A stretch of DNA of 34,353 bases from Gammaproteobacteria bacterium (GTDB lineage: Bacteria > Pseudomonadota > Gammaproteobacteria > UBA9214), in the NCBI GenBank assembly GCA_022340485.1, contig JAJDNX010000006.1, positions 1 through 34,353 of the forward strand, written 5' to 3'. Shown one piece after another: positions 16,739 to 25,810 of the stretch (position 1 is the stretch's first letter; every line of letters starts with the position of its first letter). Below the pieces are notes generated by a model, which was not told the origin of the DNA, did no database searches, and saw only the letters and a list, made by a program, of their open reading frames with translations. The translations under genes were made by a program, and so were the position numbers.

Positions 16739-17674
16739 ATGTCAGCACTCATCTGTGGATCCCTCGCCTACGACACCATCATGGTGTTCAAGGACAAGTT
16801 CAAGAACCATATCCTGCCAGACAAGGTGCATATCCTGAATGTGGCCTTTTATGTGCCCGAGATGCGTCGTGAATTCGGCGGCTGTGCCGGTAATATCGCC
16901 TACAATCTGAAATTACTGGGTGGCGAGCCCCTGCCCATGGGTACGGTCGGCAGCGATTTTGGGCCCTATGCCGCGTGGATGGACGTGATCGGAATTGACC
17001 GCACGCATGTCACGCTGATCGAGGATCGTTTTACCGCCCAGGCCTACATCACCACGGACACCGACGACAACCAGATCACCGCCTTTCATCCGGGTGCCAT
17101 GGATGATTCACATGAAAACCGGGTCACAGATGCCAGCGGTGTCCAGATCGGTATGGTGTCTCCCGATGGCCGCCAGGGCATGATCGATCATGCCAGCCAG
17201 TTCGTGGATGCCGGTATTCCCTTCATCTTCGACCCCGGCCAGGGGTTGCCGATGTTTGATCGCGAAGACCTGAACGCCTTCATTGACCAGGCCAGCTGGG
17301 TCAGTGTCAACGACTACGAATTACAATTGCTGCAGGAGCGCACCGGCTTGTCACCGCACGAAATCGCCGAACGCGTAGAGGCGCTCATCGTGACCCTCGG
17401 GGGCGAGGGTTCGCATATCTATACCGACAAACAGCGCATCGATATCCCGACTGCGCCAGTCACCCGACTGAATGACCCTACAGGATGTGGCGATGCCTAT
17501 CGGGGAGGCCTGCTGTTTGGATTGATGAACCAGCTGGACTGGGAAACAACGGGGCGGATTGCAGCGCTCATGGGTGCAATCAAGATTGAACAGCACGGTA
17601 CCCAGAACCATAGCTTTACACTGGATGAATTCAGGACTCGCTACCGCTCAAGTTTTGGGGTGTCGCTCGACTAG
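16739..17674 (+). CDS. PfkB-family sugar/nucleoside kinase
   Basis: A 311-residue cytosolic ribokinase-fold kinase. It opens with ICGSLAYDTIMVF, has the first PfkB signature region EFGGCAGNIAYNLKLLGGEP (residues 45-64) and the second, DPTGCGDAYRGG, in which D252 is the catalytic base. The form of the signature and the conserved KFKNHILPDKVHILNVAF stretch match proteins often called adenosine kinase or carbohydrate kinase in proteobacteria. The substrate is not decided by sequence; adenosine, ribose or another furanosyl compound are possible. It starts 50 bases after dgkA on the same strand. Confidence 0.88.
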   Translation: MSALICGSLAYDTIMVFKDKFKNHILPDKVHILNVAFYVPEMRREFGGCAGNIAYNLKLLGGEPLPMGTVGSDFGPYAAWMDVIGIDRTHVTLIEDRFTAQAYITTDTDDNQITAFHPGAMDDSHENRVTDASGVQIGMVSPDGRQGMIDHASQFVDAGIPFIFDPGQGLPMFDREDLNAFIDQASWVSVNDYELQLLQERTGLSPHEIAERVEALIVTLGGEGSHIYTDKQRIDIPTAPVTRLNDPTGCGDAYRGGLLFGLMNQLDWETTGRIAALMGAIKIEQHGTQNHSFTLDEFRTRYRSSFGVSLD

Positions 17675-17926
17675 TCCACAGGGTTTCCAGACAAAATGAT
17701 CATATCTATCAATAAAATATAGGGATTGATTCGATGTTGTAGCCGACCCGTGCAAGGATTTATCTTGATTGGTTGTTGCGAGGCCAGAGATTCGCTGCCA
17801 GCTCATCCTGCAGCCGCCTGCGCACCCGAGGCCTGTCTCCGGTGTAGGGTAACGTCTCCGGTTTCTGAACTCCTTTTCGGCAGGCAGGTCTAGGCTGGTG
17901 TCGAGCCATGCTGAAGGAATGTTGTC

Positions 17927-18349
17927 ATGAATGGAAAGCCAGTGCGTCATGTCCCCGGGCGCATCCTGCAGGTATTGCTGCTGTGGTTGCTTGTGGCCCC
18001 GCTCGTGGCCAGCGCCGAAGGGCTGGTCGCCAAGACGATCTTCCTGGTGGATGAAGACGATAAGGTGGTTGCTGCGAATTCCGCGACCGGGCAGTTCTTT
18101 GATCTTCCTTTGCACGCCAAGGAGAAGATCCTCGATCGCTATGTGGCGAATGCGGTTGCCATCCTGGTGACCAACCAGCGCTTCGCCGGTGTCGGTAGCT
18201 ATCCCTCCGGCTGGAGCAGCCTGCGGCGTATTGCCGACGAGAAACTGGTGAGTGCCGAGGTGGTCGATACCTCGGCGCTGCTGGTCACCTCGGACCGCAT
18301 ACTGACCTTTAATGGCGACAACGGCTCATGGTTCGAGAAACGGCGCTGA
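17927..18349 (+). CDS. Uncharacterised exported protein
   Basis: A 140-residue protein I do not recognise. It has a signal peptide: basic start, hydrophobic core LLLWLLVAPLV and likely cleavage after ASA at residue 30. The mature part of ~110 residues is mixed, with FLVDEDDKVVAANSATGQFFDLPLHAKEKI, a middle part AILVTNQRFAGVGSYPSGWSSLRR and ALLVTSDRILTFNGDNGSWFEKRR, which reads like two or three beta strands of a propeller-like repeat. AAGGA lies 8 bases before the ATG. It stands alone between pfkB and the inverted repeat; no cysteines are in the mature protein. Confidence 0.75.
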   Translation: MNGKPVRHVPGRILQVLLLWLLVAPLVASAEGLVAKTIFLVDEDDKVVAANSATGQFFDLPLHAKEKILDRYVANAVAILVTNQRFAGVGSYPSGWSSLRRIADEKLVSAEVVDTSALLVTSDRILTFNGDNGSWFEKRR

Positions 18350-18390
18350 TAAATTCGGCTTTACCTCAATAGCGCAGACTGAATAAGCCT

Positions 18391-18462
18391 GCCACGGAAA
18401 CACACGGAAGGACACGGAACCATTTCTGCTAAGGCTGTTATTTTTCCGTGTGTTTCTATGGC
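18391..18462. repeat. Palindromic intergenic repeat, copy 2
   Basis: The arms 18391-18409 (GCCACGGAAACACACGGAA) and 18444-18462 are reverse complements apart from two mismatches, with a 34-base middle that includes a third GACACGGAA. The arms and spacing match copy 1 at 593-661, though the central sequence differs. It separates two convergent genes. Confidence 0.78.
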
Positions 18463-18492
18463 CAATTATAGGTTTATATCAATAACGCGGCT

Positions 18493-18876
18493 TTAGCTGT
18501 CTTTCTTCAGTAATTCAGCCAGCCCTGCTAGCGGGTTATGGGTGGCCTTCTGGCGGCTCTTGTTTGCGGCATCGGTGTCGCCGACACTCTCGCCATCCAG
18601 GTAACGGGCATGCTCGTTATCATGGCAGTACAGGCACAGCAATTCCCAGTTACTGCCGTCCTCCGGGTTGTTGTCGTGATTGTGATCACGGTGATGCACG
18701 GTCAGCTCGTGGACATTTGCACGGGTAAATTCACGCGAGCAACGGCCACATATCCAGGGATACATCTTCAGCGATTTTTCTCGGTAGCCCTGTTCGCGCT
18801 CTGCCTGTTTACGCCGTGCCTCGGCCACGATGGCATCGAGTCGGCTGTGTTTTGATGGGGGGGGCTTTTGTGTCAT
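18493..18876 (-). CDS. yajD: YajD family HNH nuclease-like protein
   Basis: A 127-residue protein closely matching E. coli YajD in order and motifs: GYREKSLKMYPWICGRCSREF, then ELTVHHRDHNHDNNPEDGSNWELLCLYCHDNEHARY. The paired CxxC/CxxCH cysteines bind zinc and the HH...N...H residues form an HNH (beta-beta-alpha metal) site. Nuclease activity is inferred from the fold; the cellular substrate of YajD proteins is not known. The start at 18876 lacks a good ribosome binding site. The C-terminal ~35 residues (LAGLAELLKKDS end) are similar in form to E. coli but less conserved. Confidence 0.9.
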   Translation of the reverse strand: MTQKPPPSKHSRLDAIVAEARRKQAEREQGYREKSLKMYPWICGRCSREFTRANVHELTVHHRDHNHDNNPEDGSNWELLCLYCHDNEHARYLDGESVGDTDAANKSRQKATHNPLAGLAELLKKDS

Positions 18877-18918
18877 AGGTGTAAAGGATAGGTGTGAAAC
18901 GGGTTCCCGGCAAGACGC

Positions 18919-19323
18919 TCAGCCCTTCTTGATGTGCTTGATATAGCGCGGGTGCGCAATCTGGTCGACCTTGAGCGAATCGCCTGAAATGCTAAAGCAT
19001 GCGTTGCTACCGGCTACACACAGTTTGCAGGCGACTGTGCCGCGCCAGCTGATGGGTAACGGGGCGTGATCGCGATAGGTAAAGATGTTATCGGTGAGAT
19101 CGCCGCCCTTGATCTCACAGGGGCATTGCGGCAGTTCACCCTCGATCTCGATGCCCTTGAGGCTCAGGTCGAGCGCCTGTGTCCAGAGCGAGTCTTCGAT
19201 GGCATTTTCCATTTCCTGCACCAGCTGCACCTGTGAAAAGTGCAGCGTGATATCGTCCTCGCCCTGTTCAATACTGGCCAGTTGCGCACCATGTAGTTGC
19301 AGTATTTGAGTAATGTCGCTCAT
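18919..19323 (-). CDS. Uncharacterised small Cys-containing protein
   Basis: A 134-residue soluble protein I cannot assign. The first 60 residues look alternately helical and beta ([36 protein letters not shown]). The second half has C67-x-C69 and C99-x-x-C102 with C109, which could hold a metal or form disulfides. The ATG overlaps the stop of the upstream DUF255 gene by four bases and has AAGGA 6-7 bases before it, inside that gene. The coupling suggests a shared function with the DUF255 protein. No signal peptide. Confidence 0.75.
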   Translation of the reverse strand: MSDITQILQLHGAQLASIEQGEDDITLHFSQVQLVQEMENAIEDSLWTQALDLSLKGIEIEGELPQCPCEIKGGDLTDNIFTYRDHAPLPISWRGTVACKLCVAGSNACFSISGDSLKVDQIAHPRYIKHIKKG

Positions 19324-21407
19324 GGGTGTTCCTTTGTATCCGTTCCTGTGATCAGGGTTTTGAAGCTGTCGATATCCGTTAGCGGTGCACTGCAGGTGTG
19401 GCCGCTACACACGTAGGCCACGGCCACTCCCCGGGGAGCACGCTCTCCGAGTTGCCCGGGCAACGGCTCGGCTGTGTCGGGAATGGTAAGTGTCAATCGT
19501 CTTGGTGCATAGGGGCGGGTGGCCAGTGTCCGCCAGTCCGCGGTTGCCGCGTCTGCACCGCGAATGATGATGGTCTGCAGCGGGAACAACGATTCCTCCA
19601 GTGCCAGCAGCAGACTGGCGTGTCCATGCGGCATGCTGCAGATTTCCCTCCAGCTCGCTTTCAGGGCGTTTTCTGCTGCTTGCAGGTAGCGGCTTTCACC
19701 CAGCAGGTGCCCGAGGCGAGCCAGTACCTTGGCCGCAATCCCGTTGCCGGAGGGGGTCGCATCGTCATGATTGGGCTTGGGACGCTGGATGAGCGTTTCG
19801 TGGTCATCCGAGGTAAAGAAAAATCCTCCTGCCGGGTCCTGAAAGTGCTGCAGTACCACCTCGGCCAGTTCCATCGCAAACGACAAGTCCCGTGCTCGCC
19901 AGCGCACCTGCAGCAGTTCCAGTATGCCGTCGATCAGGTATACATAATCATCGAGATAGGCGTTCAGATGGGCGCGACCGTCCTTGCAAGTGGCAAGCAG
20001 GCGGCCTTCTTTCCACAGTGTCTGGTAGATGAAATCCAGTGCGCGTTCCGCCGAGGCCGTCCATTCCGGCCGCTCGAGGTGACGCCCGGCAATGGCCATG
20101 CCGCGAATCATCAGGCCGTTCCAGGAGGTCAGTATCTTGTCATCCCGGCCCGGAGGAATACGATGTCCGCGTTCCTCCAGCAGGGTGGCGCGTGCGCGCC
20201 GGTCGAGTGGTTCGATGTCGGCCTCAGCGAGGGAAAATTCCCTCGCAAGTTCCGCCCGGGTGCGGAACACGTGCAGGTGCCACTGTCCCTCAAAGTTGGC
20301 GGTACGGTCCAGGCCATAGCGCCGCGCAAACACCGCATAGTCATCCTCGCGCAGCAACGCCTTCACTGTGGCCGGTGTCCATACGTAGTACTTGCCTTCC
20401 TCGCCTTCAGCGTCGGCATCGAGGCTGGAGTAATAACCGCCTTCGGGTGCCTGCATGTCACGCATCACCCAGTCTGCGGTCTGCTGACAGATGCGATGGA
20501 ACAGGGGGTTGCCGGTCGCCGCCCAGGCCTCGGCATAGAGTGCCAGCAGCGCGCCATTGTCATAGAGCATCTTTTCGAAGTGCGGGATCATCCAGTGATC
20601 ATCCACCGAGTAACGGTAGAAGCCGCCGCCGAGCTGGTCGAAGAGTCCGCCGCGCGCCATTCTCTCCAGGGTAAACACGGCCATGTGCAGGGCGCGCTGG
20701 TCGCGGGTCCCCGCTGTGGTACAAGTACCTGCCCAGTGACGCAGCAGTCGCTCGATATTGGTCGGGTGCGGGAATTTCGGCGCACTGCCGAAGCCGCCAT
20801 CCCGTTCATCGAAGGCGCGTTCAAGTTGCTGGCGCGCGGTATCCAGGGGTAATGGATTCAGCGAGGTGGCCGGGTCAGTCTGCTGCATGGACTGCAGGGC
20901 CTCTACGAGGGTGCTGTTCTGCTTGCGGATGTCGGCCTCGTTTTCGGCAAGGTAATCGTGCACGCGTTGCAGCAGGTCACGAAAGGAAGGCAGGCCATGA
21001 CGCGGTTCACTCGGGAAGTAGGTGCCGGCAAAAAACGGCACCCTGTCATCCGGGGTCAGGAACACCGTCAATGGCCAGCCGCCGGAGCGCTGCGTCAACA
21101 GTGAATGCGCGGTCTGGTAGATCTTGTCGATGTCCGGACGTTCTTCACGGTCGACCTTGATGTTGACGTACAGCCGGTTCATCAGCTCGGCCGTCCCCGG
21201 ATCCTCAAAGGACTCGTGTGCCATGACATGGCACCAGTGGCAGGCAGAGTAGCCGATGGACAGCAGGATCGGCTTGTTTTCCCTGTGAGCCTTTTGCAGT
21301 GCAGCGGTTCCCCACGGATACCACTCTACCGGGTTACGGGCATGCTGTAGCAGGTACGGACTGGTCTCGTTGGCGAGGGCGTTGCGAGTATCGCTTTGCT
21401 GATTCAT
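19320..21407 (-). CDS. DUF255 thioredoxin-domain protein (YyaL/SPATA20 type)
   Basis: A 695-residue protein of the widespread YyaL/SPATA20 family. The N-terminal DUF255 domain starts [21 protein letters not shown] and has the thioredoxin-like C56-HW-C59 in [20 protein letters not shown], then [10 protein letters not shown] and [12 protein letters not shown]. The rest is a six-hairpin (alpha/alpha) toroid like glycoside hydrolases and GlcNAc 2-epimerases, with [25 protein letters not shown]. The molecular activity is not established. I chose the ATG at 21407 (AAGGA just upstream, family start); a longer frame would run into the divergent glycosyltransferase gene at 21511. Coupled to the 134-residue unknown downstream. 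Confidence 0.93.
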   Translation of the reverse strand: MNQQSDTRNALANETSPYLLQHARNPVEWYPWGTAALQKAHRENKPILLSIGYSACHWCHVMAHESFEDPGTAELMNRLYVNIKVDREERPDIDKIYQTAHSLLTQRSGGWPLTVFLTPDDRVPFFAGTYFPSEPRHGLPSFRDLLQRVHDYLAENEADIRKQNSTLVEALQSMQQTDPATSLNPLPLDTARQQLERAFDERDGGFGSAPKFPHPTNIERLLRHWAGTCTTAGTRDQRALHMAVFTLERMARGGLFDQLGGGFYRYSVDDHWMIPHFEKMLYDNGALLALYAEAWAATGNPLFHRICQQTADWVMRDMQAPEGGYYSSLDADAEGEEGKYYVWTPATVKALLREDDYAVFARRYGLDRTANFEGQWHLHVFRTRAELAREFSLAEADIEPLDRRARATLLEERGHRIPPGRDDKILTSWNGLMIRGMAIAGRHLERPEWTASAERALDFIYQTLWKEGRLLATCKDGRAHLNAYLDDYVYLIDGILELLQVRWRARDLSFAMELAEVVLQHFQDPAGGFFFTSDDHETLIQRPKPNHDDATPSGNGIAAKVLARLGHLLGESRYLQAAENALKASWREICSMPHGHASLLLALEESLFPLQTIIIRGADAATADWRTLATRPYAPRRLTLTIPDTAEPLPGQLGERAPRGVAVAYVCSGHTCSAPLTDIDSFKTLITGTDTKEHP

Positions 21408-21441
21408 GGCATCCTTTTCGTACTGTCGTGTGCTGCAGTGT

Positions 21442-21470
21442 ACTATAGACGCCGCATCAAACCCTGTCGC
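21442..21470 (-). promoter_or_regulatory. Candidate promoter of the DUF255 operon
   Basis: On the minus strand GCGACA (21470-21465) and TATAGT (21447-21442) have a 17-base spacer. The predicted start near 21435 leaves a ~28-base leader before the ATG at 21407. Confidence 0.5.
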
Positions 21471-21479
21471 TGGCGTCTC

Positions 21480-21485
21480 TATAAA
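21480..21485 (+). promoter_or_regulatory. Candidate -10 box of the glycosyltransferase operon
   Basis: TATAAA at 21480-21485 is a five-of-six -10 match whose start would fall near 21492, ~19 bases before the GTG at 21511. No good -35 is seen at the right distance. Confidence 0.3.
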
Positions 21486-21510
21486 TACCTGATCGGAGTA
21501 GGGAAATCGA

Positions 21511-22227
21511 GTGGAGCTGAGCATCGTCATCCCGGTATTCAATGAAGTGGAGACCATTGCTGCACTGCTGGATGAAATCGGCGGCTGCTTCGGGGCCGTG
21601 ACCGGTTATGAAATTATTGTGGTTGATGACGGCAGCATCGACGGTACAGCGGCGGTGTTGCAGGCGGCCCGTCAGTCACACCCGCAGTTGAGGATCTTGC
21701 GACACCGTGAGCGCTGCGGGCAGAGTGCCGCGATTGCCTCGGGGGTGAAGGCCGCACGCACGCCGTGGATCGCGACCCTGGATGGTGATGGCCAGAATGA
21801 CCCTGCCGACATTCTGAAACTGTACCGCGTCATGGACGAGTCACCCGATGATGTGCAGCTGGTCTCCGGCTATCGCAGGCAACGTATGGATGGCTGGGTG
21901 CGACGGGTTACATCACGCGTTGCAAACGCGGTCCGGGCCGCGGTATTGCATGACCATGTTCCGGATTCGGCCTGTGGCCTGAAAGTCCTTGCACGGGCCA
22001 CGTTTCTGGACCTGCCGCAGTTCGATCATATGCACCGTTTCCTGCCGGCGCTGGTACAACGCCAGGGTGGCAAGGTGCTGTCTGTCGAGGTGAATCATCG
22101 CAAGCGCCTGACCGGGCAGTCAAAGTACGGCATTCACAACCGCCTCTGGGTCGGTCTGATCGATACGCTTGGGGTGTTGTGGCTGCTGCGACGCGGCAAA
22201 CTGCCGGTTGTCACTGAAGTCCCGTAG
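21511..22227 (+). CDS. GT2 family polyprenyl-phosphate-sugar synthase-like glycosyltransferase
   Basis: A 238-residue GT-A fold enzyme like dolichyl-phosphate-mannose synthase and ArnC. It has [13 protein letters not shown] at the start, the nucleotide site [14 protein letters not shown], the metal-binding [11 protein letters not shown] (about residues 91-101) and [17 protein letters not shown] near the end. The family moves a sugar from UDP- or GDP-sugar to a polyprenyl phosphate on the inner face of the membrane. Unlike ArnC it has no C-terminal transmembrane pair. The GTG start at 21511 is supported by GGAG upstream. Its stop shares a base with an alternative GTG start of the next gene, and the third gene encodes a matching transferase. 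Confidence 0.87.
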   Translation: MELSIVIPVFNEVETIAALLDEIGGCFGAVTGYEIIVVDDGSIDGTAAVLQAARQSHPQLRILRHRERCGQSAAIASGVKAARTPWIATLDGDGQNDPADILKLYRVMDESPDDVQLVSGYRRQRMDGWVRRVTSRVANAVRAAVLHDHVPDSACGLKVLARATFLDLPQFDHMHRFLPALVQRQGGKVLSVEVNHRKRLTGQSKYGIHNRLWVGLIDTLGVLWLLRRGKLPVVTEVP

Positions 22228-22232
22228 TGTGT

Positions 22233-22925
22233 ATGGAGGCGCGATTGATCTTCCGTGGCCTGCTGGTGATCGTCATCCTCGTGCTCGCCAGCTACCTGGT
22301 GAAGGATCTACTGGACCAGGGCTGGGTGGATGCACAGGTGCGGGACCAGGGCCCTACCGGCGTACTGCTGTTTGTGCTGGTCAGTTGCCTGCTGGGCAGT
22401 GTCGGCTTGTCACGCCAGCTGATTGCCTTCCTGGGCGGTTATGCCTTCGGTTTTTTACAGGGCTTTGTGTTCTCCATGCTGGCGGTGGTGGCAGCTTGCG
22501 TTACGACCTTTATTATTGCCCGCAGCCTGCTGCGTTCCTTGCTGGAGAAACGCTTCACGCTGCGCATTCAACAGGTCGACCGGTTCCTGCATGAGAATAC
22601 CTTCACCATGGCCCTGCTGGTGCGCCTGTTGCCACTCGGCAGCAACTGGATGATCAACATTGCAGCGGGCGTTTCCAGTGTCAGGAAGTGGCCGTTCTTT
22701 CTGGGTTCGGCGCTGGGTTATATACCGCAAATGCTGATCTTCTCGCTGGTCGGCAGTGGTGCGCGCATCGACCAGTTCTGGCAGGTCGCCATTGCCATGG
22801 CCCTGCTGGTGCTGGCAACGGTTCTGGGCCTGGTACTGTATCGACGCGCCGGGCATGGCAGAGCGCCCGGCCAGCCGCCGGCCTTGTCAGTGGCCCGAGA
22901 CTCCCCGGGCGTGACACAAGAATGA
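22233..22925 (+). CDS. TVP38/TMEM64 (VTT domain) membrane protein
   Basis: A 230-residue inner-membrane protein with about six hydrophobic segments and the VTT-domain pattern: RQLIAFLGGYAFGFLQGFVFSML, then LVRLLPLGSNWMINIAAGVSSVRKWPFFLGSALGYIPQ (spread over residues 130-168). VTT proteins include the DedA family; some DedA members have recently been shown to recycle undecaprenyl phosphate across the membrane. Here it lies between two lipid-linked-sugar genes, so a flippase role is a fair inference, not shown. The ATG at 22233 is preferred; a GTG at 22227 is an alternative. Its stop overlaps the next start (ATGA). Confidence 0.85.
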   Translation: MEARLIFRGLLVIVILVLASYLVKDLLDQGWVDAQVRDQGPTGVLLFVLVSCLLGSVGLSRQLIAFLGGYAFGFLQGFVFSMLAVVAACVTTFIIARSLLRSLLEKRFTLRIQQVDRFLHENTFTMALLVRLLPLGSNWMINIAAGVSSVRKWPFFLGSALGYIPQMLIFSLVGSGARIDQFWQVAIAMALLVLATVLGLVLYRRAGHGRAPGQPPALSVARDSPGVTQE

Positions 22926-24517
22926 ATTCACGCGATCGCTCCTGGGCCGGATTGCTTGCGCTCTGGCTACTGGTGTTGCTGACGGCGTTATTCACGCGGC
23001 CATTACTGCCTGTCGACGAGACACGTTATGCCAGCGTTGCCTGGGAAATGTGGTCGCGTGGCGATTTTCTCGTCCCCTACCTGAATGGCGAACCCTACAG
23101 TCACAAGCCACCGCTCTATTTCTGGCTGGTTCATGCCGGCTGGTGGCTGTTTGGAGTGCATGAATGGGTATTGCGCTGCATCTCGCCGCTGATCGCGCTG
23201 TTCGTGCTTGTTGCCAGCGCAAGCCTGGCGCGGCAACTGTGGCCGCGGGACACCGGCACGGCAGAGCGGGTCCCGTGGCTGGTATTTGGCAGCCTCTTCT
23301 TTACCGCCTTTGCCACCTGGGTGCAGATCGACCTGTTACTGGTGCTGATGACGCTGCTGGCCATGAACGGCATTATCCATGCGGCACACGGCGCACGCAG
23401 CGGCTGGCTGCTCGCGGCTGTTGCCATTGGTCTGGGTATCCTCTCCAAGGGGCCGGTGATGCTGCTGCAGGTCCTGCCGGTTGCTTTACTGGCGCCATTG
23501 TGGCGGCGTGATGTCGATACGCCCCTGTGGTGGCGCTGGTATGCCGACCTGGCCGGCGCCGTGATGCTTGGTGCGGTGATTGCACTGGCCTGGGCGTTAC
23601 CGGCTGCGCAGGCAGGTGGCGAAAGCTATCGGGAGGCCATACTCTGGGGGCAGACGGCCCACCGCATGGTGCAGTCCTTTGCCCATGCGCACGCTGTGTG
23701 GTGGTATGTGCCGTGGCTATTGCTGTTGTTTGCTCCCTGGATACTGTTACCCGAGTGCTGGTCGGCCCTGCGGCATCCCGGTATGGCCTCGGACCAGGGG
23801 GTGCGTTTTTGCCTGACCTGGCTGGTTACGGTGTTTGTGCTGATGAGCCTGGTCAGCGGCAAGCAGCTCAAGTATCTGCTGCCGCTGCTACCCGCATTTG
23901 CCTTGCTGCTGGGGCGGCTATGGAGTCGCAGGGGTGGGCCGGCAAGAACACAGCGCCCCTGGCTGCTGATAGGGGTGCTGCTGCTGGCGGGCGGGCTGCT
24001 GGTGTTGCTGCCCTTCGTCATGGATACGGCGGCATGGATCAACAACATCCACCCGCTGTGGGGTGGCTTGCTGGTGGCCGCAGCGGTCGTGCTGTTGCTG
24101 CAGCGGCCTGTGCCACTGGCAGACTATCCGCACCGTCTGACGCTGCTCTCCGTGTGGGTGGTGATGGTGCTCCACTTCGGGGTGTTCACAACCGCCACAC
24201 CGGCCTACGATCTGCAGTCTGCCAGTCGCGTGATCGCCAGTGCACAGGCGCAGGGTCATGAGGTTGCAGTGGTATCCCGTTATCACGGCCAGTTCGGTTT
24301 TGAGGGCCGGCTGCTACAACCGTTGTTGCAACTGCAGGCAGATGACGTGCACTCGTGGGCTGCACAGCATCCACAGGATTACCTGGTCGTCATTACCCGG
24401 TCTGCAGCGCCCGTTGAAGAGTACCCAAAGGCGGTATTTACCCAGCCCTACCGCAGCGGGTACCTTGTCATCCTGACGGGCGATGCACTGGTAAAGAACC
24501 CTGCTGTGCTGCACTGA
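22922..24517 (+). CDS. ArnT-like GT39 family glycosyltransferase
   Basis: A 531-residue polytopic inner-membrane enzyme with about 11-12 hydrophobic helices. The first periplasmic loop carries the catalytic signature LPVDETRYASVAWEMWSRGD, followed by NGEPYSHKPPLYFWLVHAGW, as in ArnT and protein mannosyltransferases; the DE of this loop is the catalytic region. These enzymes transfer a sugar from a polyprenyl phosphate carrier to a lipid A, protein or glycan acceptor on the periplasmic side. The acceptor is unknown. A longer frame from 22688 overlaps the VTT gene in another frame; the ATG at 22922 is right. It ends 30 bases before rlmI. Confidence 0.88.
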   Translation: MNSRDRSWAGLLALWLLVLLTALFTRPLLPVDETRYASVAWEMWSRGDFLVPYLNGEPYSHKPPLYFWLVHAGWWLFGVHEWVLRCISPLIALFVLVASASLARQLWPRDTGTAERVPWLVFGSLFFTAFATWVQIDLLLVLMTLLAMNGIIHAAHGARSGWLLAAVAIGLGILSKGPVMLLQVLPVALLAPLWRRDVDTPLWWRWYADLAGAVMLGAVIALAWALPAAQAGGESYREAILWGQTAHRMVQSFAHAHAVWWYVPWLLLLFAPWILLPECWSALRHPGMASDQGVRFCLTWLVTVFVLMSLVSGKQLKYLLPLLPAFALLLGRLWSRRGGPARTQRPWLLIGVLLLAGGLLVLLPFVMDTAAWINNIHPLWGGLLVAAAVVLLLQRPVPLADYPHRLTLLSVWVVMVLHFGVFTTATPAYDLQSASRVIASAQAQGHEVAVVSRYHGQFGFEGRLLQPLLQLQADDVHSWAAQHPQDYLVVITRSAAPVEEYPKAVFTQPYRSGYLVILTGDALVKNPAVLH

Positions 24518-24547
24518 TCGTGGCTCACAAGGACTGACACAAACTTC

Positions 24548-25747
24548 ATGACAGCAACCAATCTTCCCATCCTCCTGCTGAAACGCAACGAGGAGCGTCG
24601 CCTTGCTGCCGGTCATCTGTGGGTGTACAGCAATGAAGTCGACAGCCGCAAGACACCGCTGAGCGCTTTTGAGCCAGGCACGCTGGCAGTGATACAGTCA
24701 GCGGTCGGAAAGACACTGGGTAGCGGCTATGTAAATCCACACTCGCTGATCTGTGCACGCCTGCTGACGCGGCGTCCGCGTGCCGTGGTCGATGCCGGTT
24801 TTATTGAGCGTCGTTTGCAAAGTGCCTTGCGGTTGCGGGAGTCGCTGTATGATCATCCGGATTATCGCCTGGTGTACGGGGAGAGTGACGGTCTTCCGGG
24901 TCTGGTGATTGACCGTTACGGGGATGTGCTGGTCGTGCAAATTACCACGGCAGGCATGGAGACCCTCCGTGACCTGTTGCTGGAGGTGCTGGAGCGAGAG
25001 TTTGCGCCCAGGGGTATCTTGCTGCGTAATGACACCGTGGTACGCGCCCTTGAGGGCCTGTCGCAGGAGCCGCAGGTCATTGGCAACGTCCCGGAGACCG
25101 TGAGCCTGGAAGAGGGCGGGGTGCAATTTGAGGTGCCGCTGGCTGGCGGCCAGAAGACCGGCTGGTTCTATGATCAGCGCAGCAACCGCAGCGCCATGCA
25201 TAAATATGTTCACAACAAACGGGTGCTGGATGTATTCAGTTATATCGGCGCCTGGGGTCTGCAGGCGGCAGTGGCCGGCGCCAGCGAGGTATGCTGTGTG
25301 GATGCCTCTGCGGCCGCACAGTCGATCATGCAAAGAAATGCCATAGCCAATGGGCTGCAGGAAAGGGTATGTTACGAGACCGGTGATGCCTTTGAGGTAC
25401 TCAAGGCGATGCAGGCAAGCGCGCAGCGCTTCGATGTGGTCATTGTCGATCCACCCGCCTTCATTAAACGCCGCAAGGAAATCAGGACCGGCGAGCAGGG
25501 TTACGCTCGCCTGAATCGCCTTGCGATGCAGGTGCTGGCGCCCGACGGGATACTGATATCCTGTTCCTGCTCCATGCATCTGCCGGCAGAGCGGCTGCAA
25601 TCTATCCTCTATCAGTCGGCACGCAAGCTGGGGCGGCAAATGCAGATACTTGAACGCGGCTTCCAGTCCATGGATCATCCGGTACACCCGGCAATTGCGG
25701 AAACCGCCTACCTGAAAGCGCTATTCTGCCGGGTACCGGCGACCTGA
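24548..25747 (+). CDS. rlmI: Class I SAM-dependent 23S rRNA methyltransferase RlmI-like
   Basis: A 399-residue cytosolic enzyme with an N-terminal PUA domain (LLLKRNEERRLAAGHLWVYSNEV), a central EEHD-type segment (YGESDGLPGLVIDRYGDVLVVQ) and a C-terminal Rossmann methyltransferase domain with VLDVFSYIGAWGLQAAVAGA, DVVIVDPPAFIKRRKE and ISCSCSMHL. It fits RlmI, which makes m5C1962 in 23S rRNA of E. coli. Other PUA-RFM enzymes (RlmK, RlmO) have related architecture, so the target base is inferred. Starts 30 bases after the GT39 gene. Confidence 0.9.
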   Translation: MTATNLPILLLKRNEERRLAAGHLWVYSNEVDSRKTPLSAFEPGTLAVIQSAVGKTLGSGYVNPHSLICARLLTRRPRAVVDAGFIERRLQSALRLRESLYDHPDYRLVYGESDGLPGLVIDRYGDVLVVQITTAGMETLRDLLLEVLEREFAPRGILLRNDTVVRALEGLSQEPQVIGNVPETVSLEEGGVQFEVPLAGGQKTGWFYDQRSNRSAMHKYVHNKRVLDVFSYIGAWGLQAAVAGASEVCCVDASAAAQSIMQRNAIANGLQERVCYETGDAFEVLKAMQASAQRFDVVIVDPPAFIKRRKEIRTGEQGYARLNRLAMQVLAPDGILISCSCSMHLPAERLQSILYQSARKLGRQMQILERGFQSMDHPVHPAIAETAYLKALFCRVPAT

Positions 25748-25810
25748 GCAGGAGTGAATACCTGCTATCAGGTTCACGGCAAACAGGAATAAACTACCAA
25801 CAGGATCATT

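Noticed and set aside
19398-20852. Plus-strand frame of 484 codons
   Set aside because: It lies wholly antisense to the DUF255 gene, whose protein has clear family motifs; the plus-strand translation has no recognisable domain.
24698-25687. Minus-strand frame of 329 codons
   Set aside because: Antisense to rlmI, which has full PUA and methyltransferase motifs; a typical high-GC shadow.
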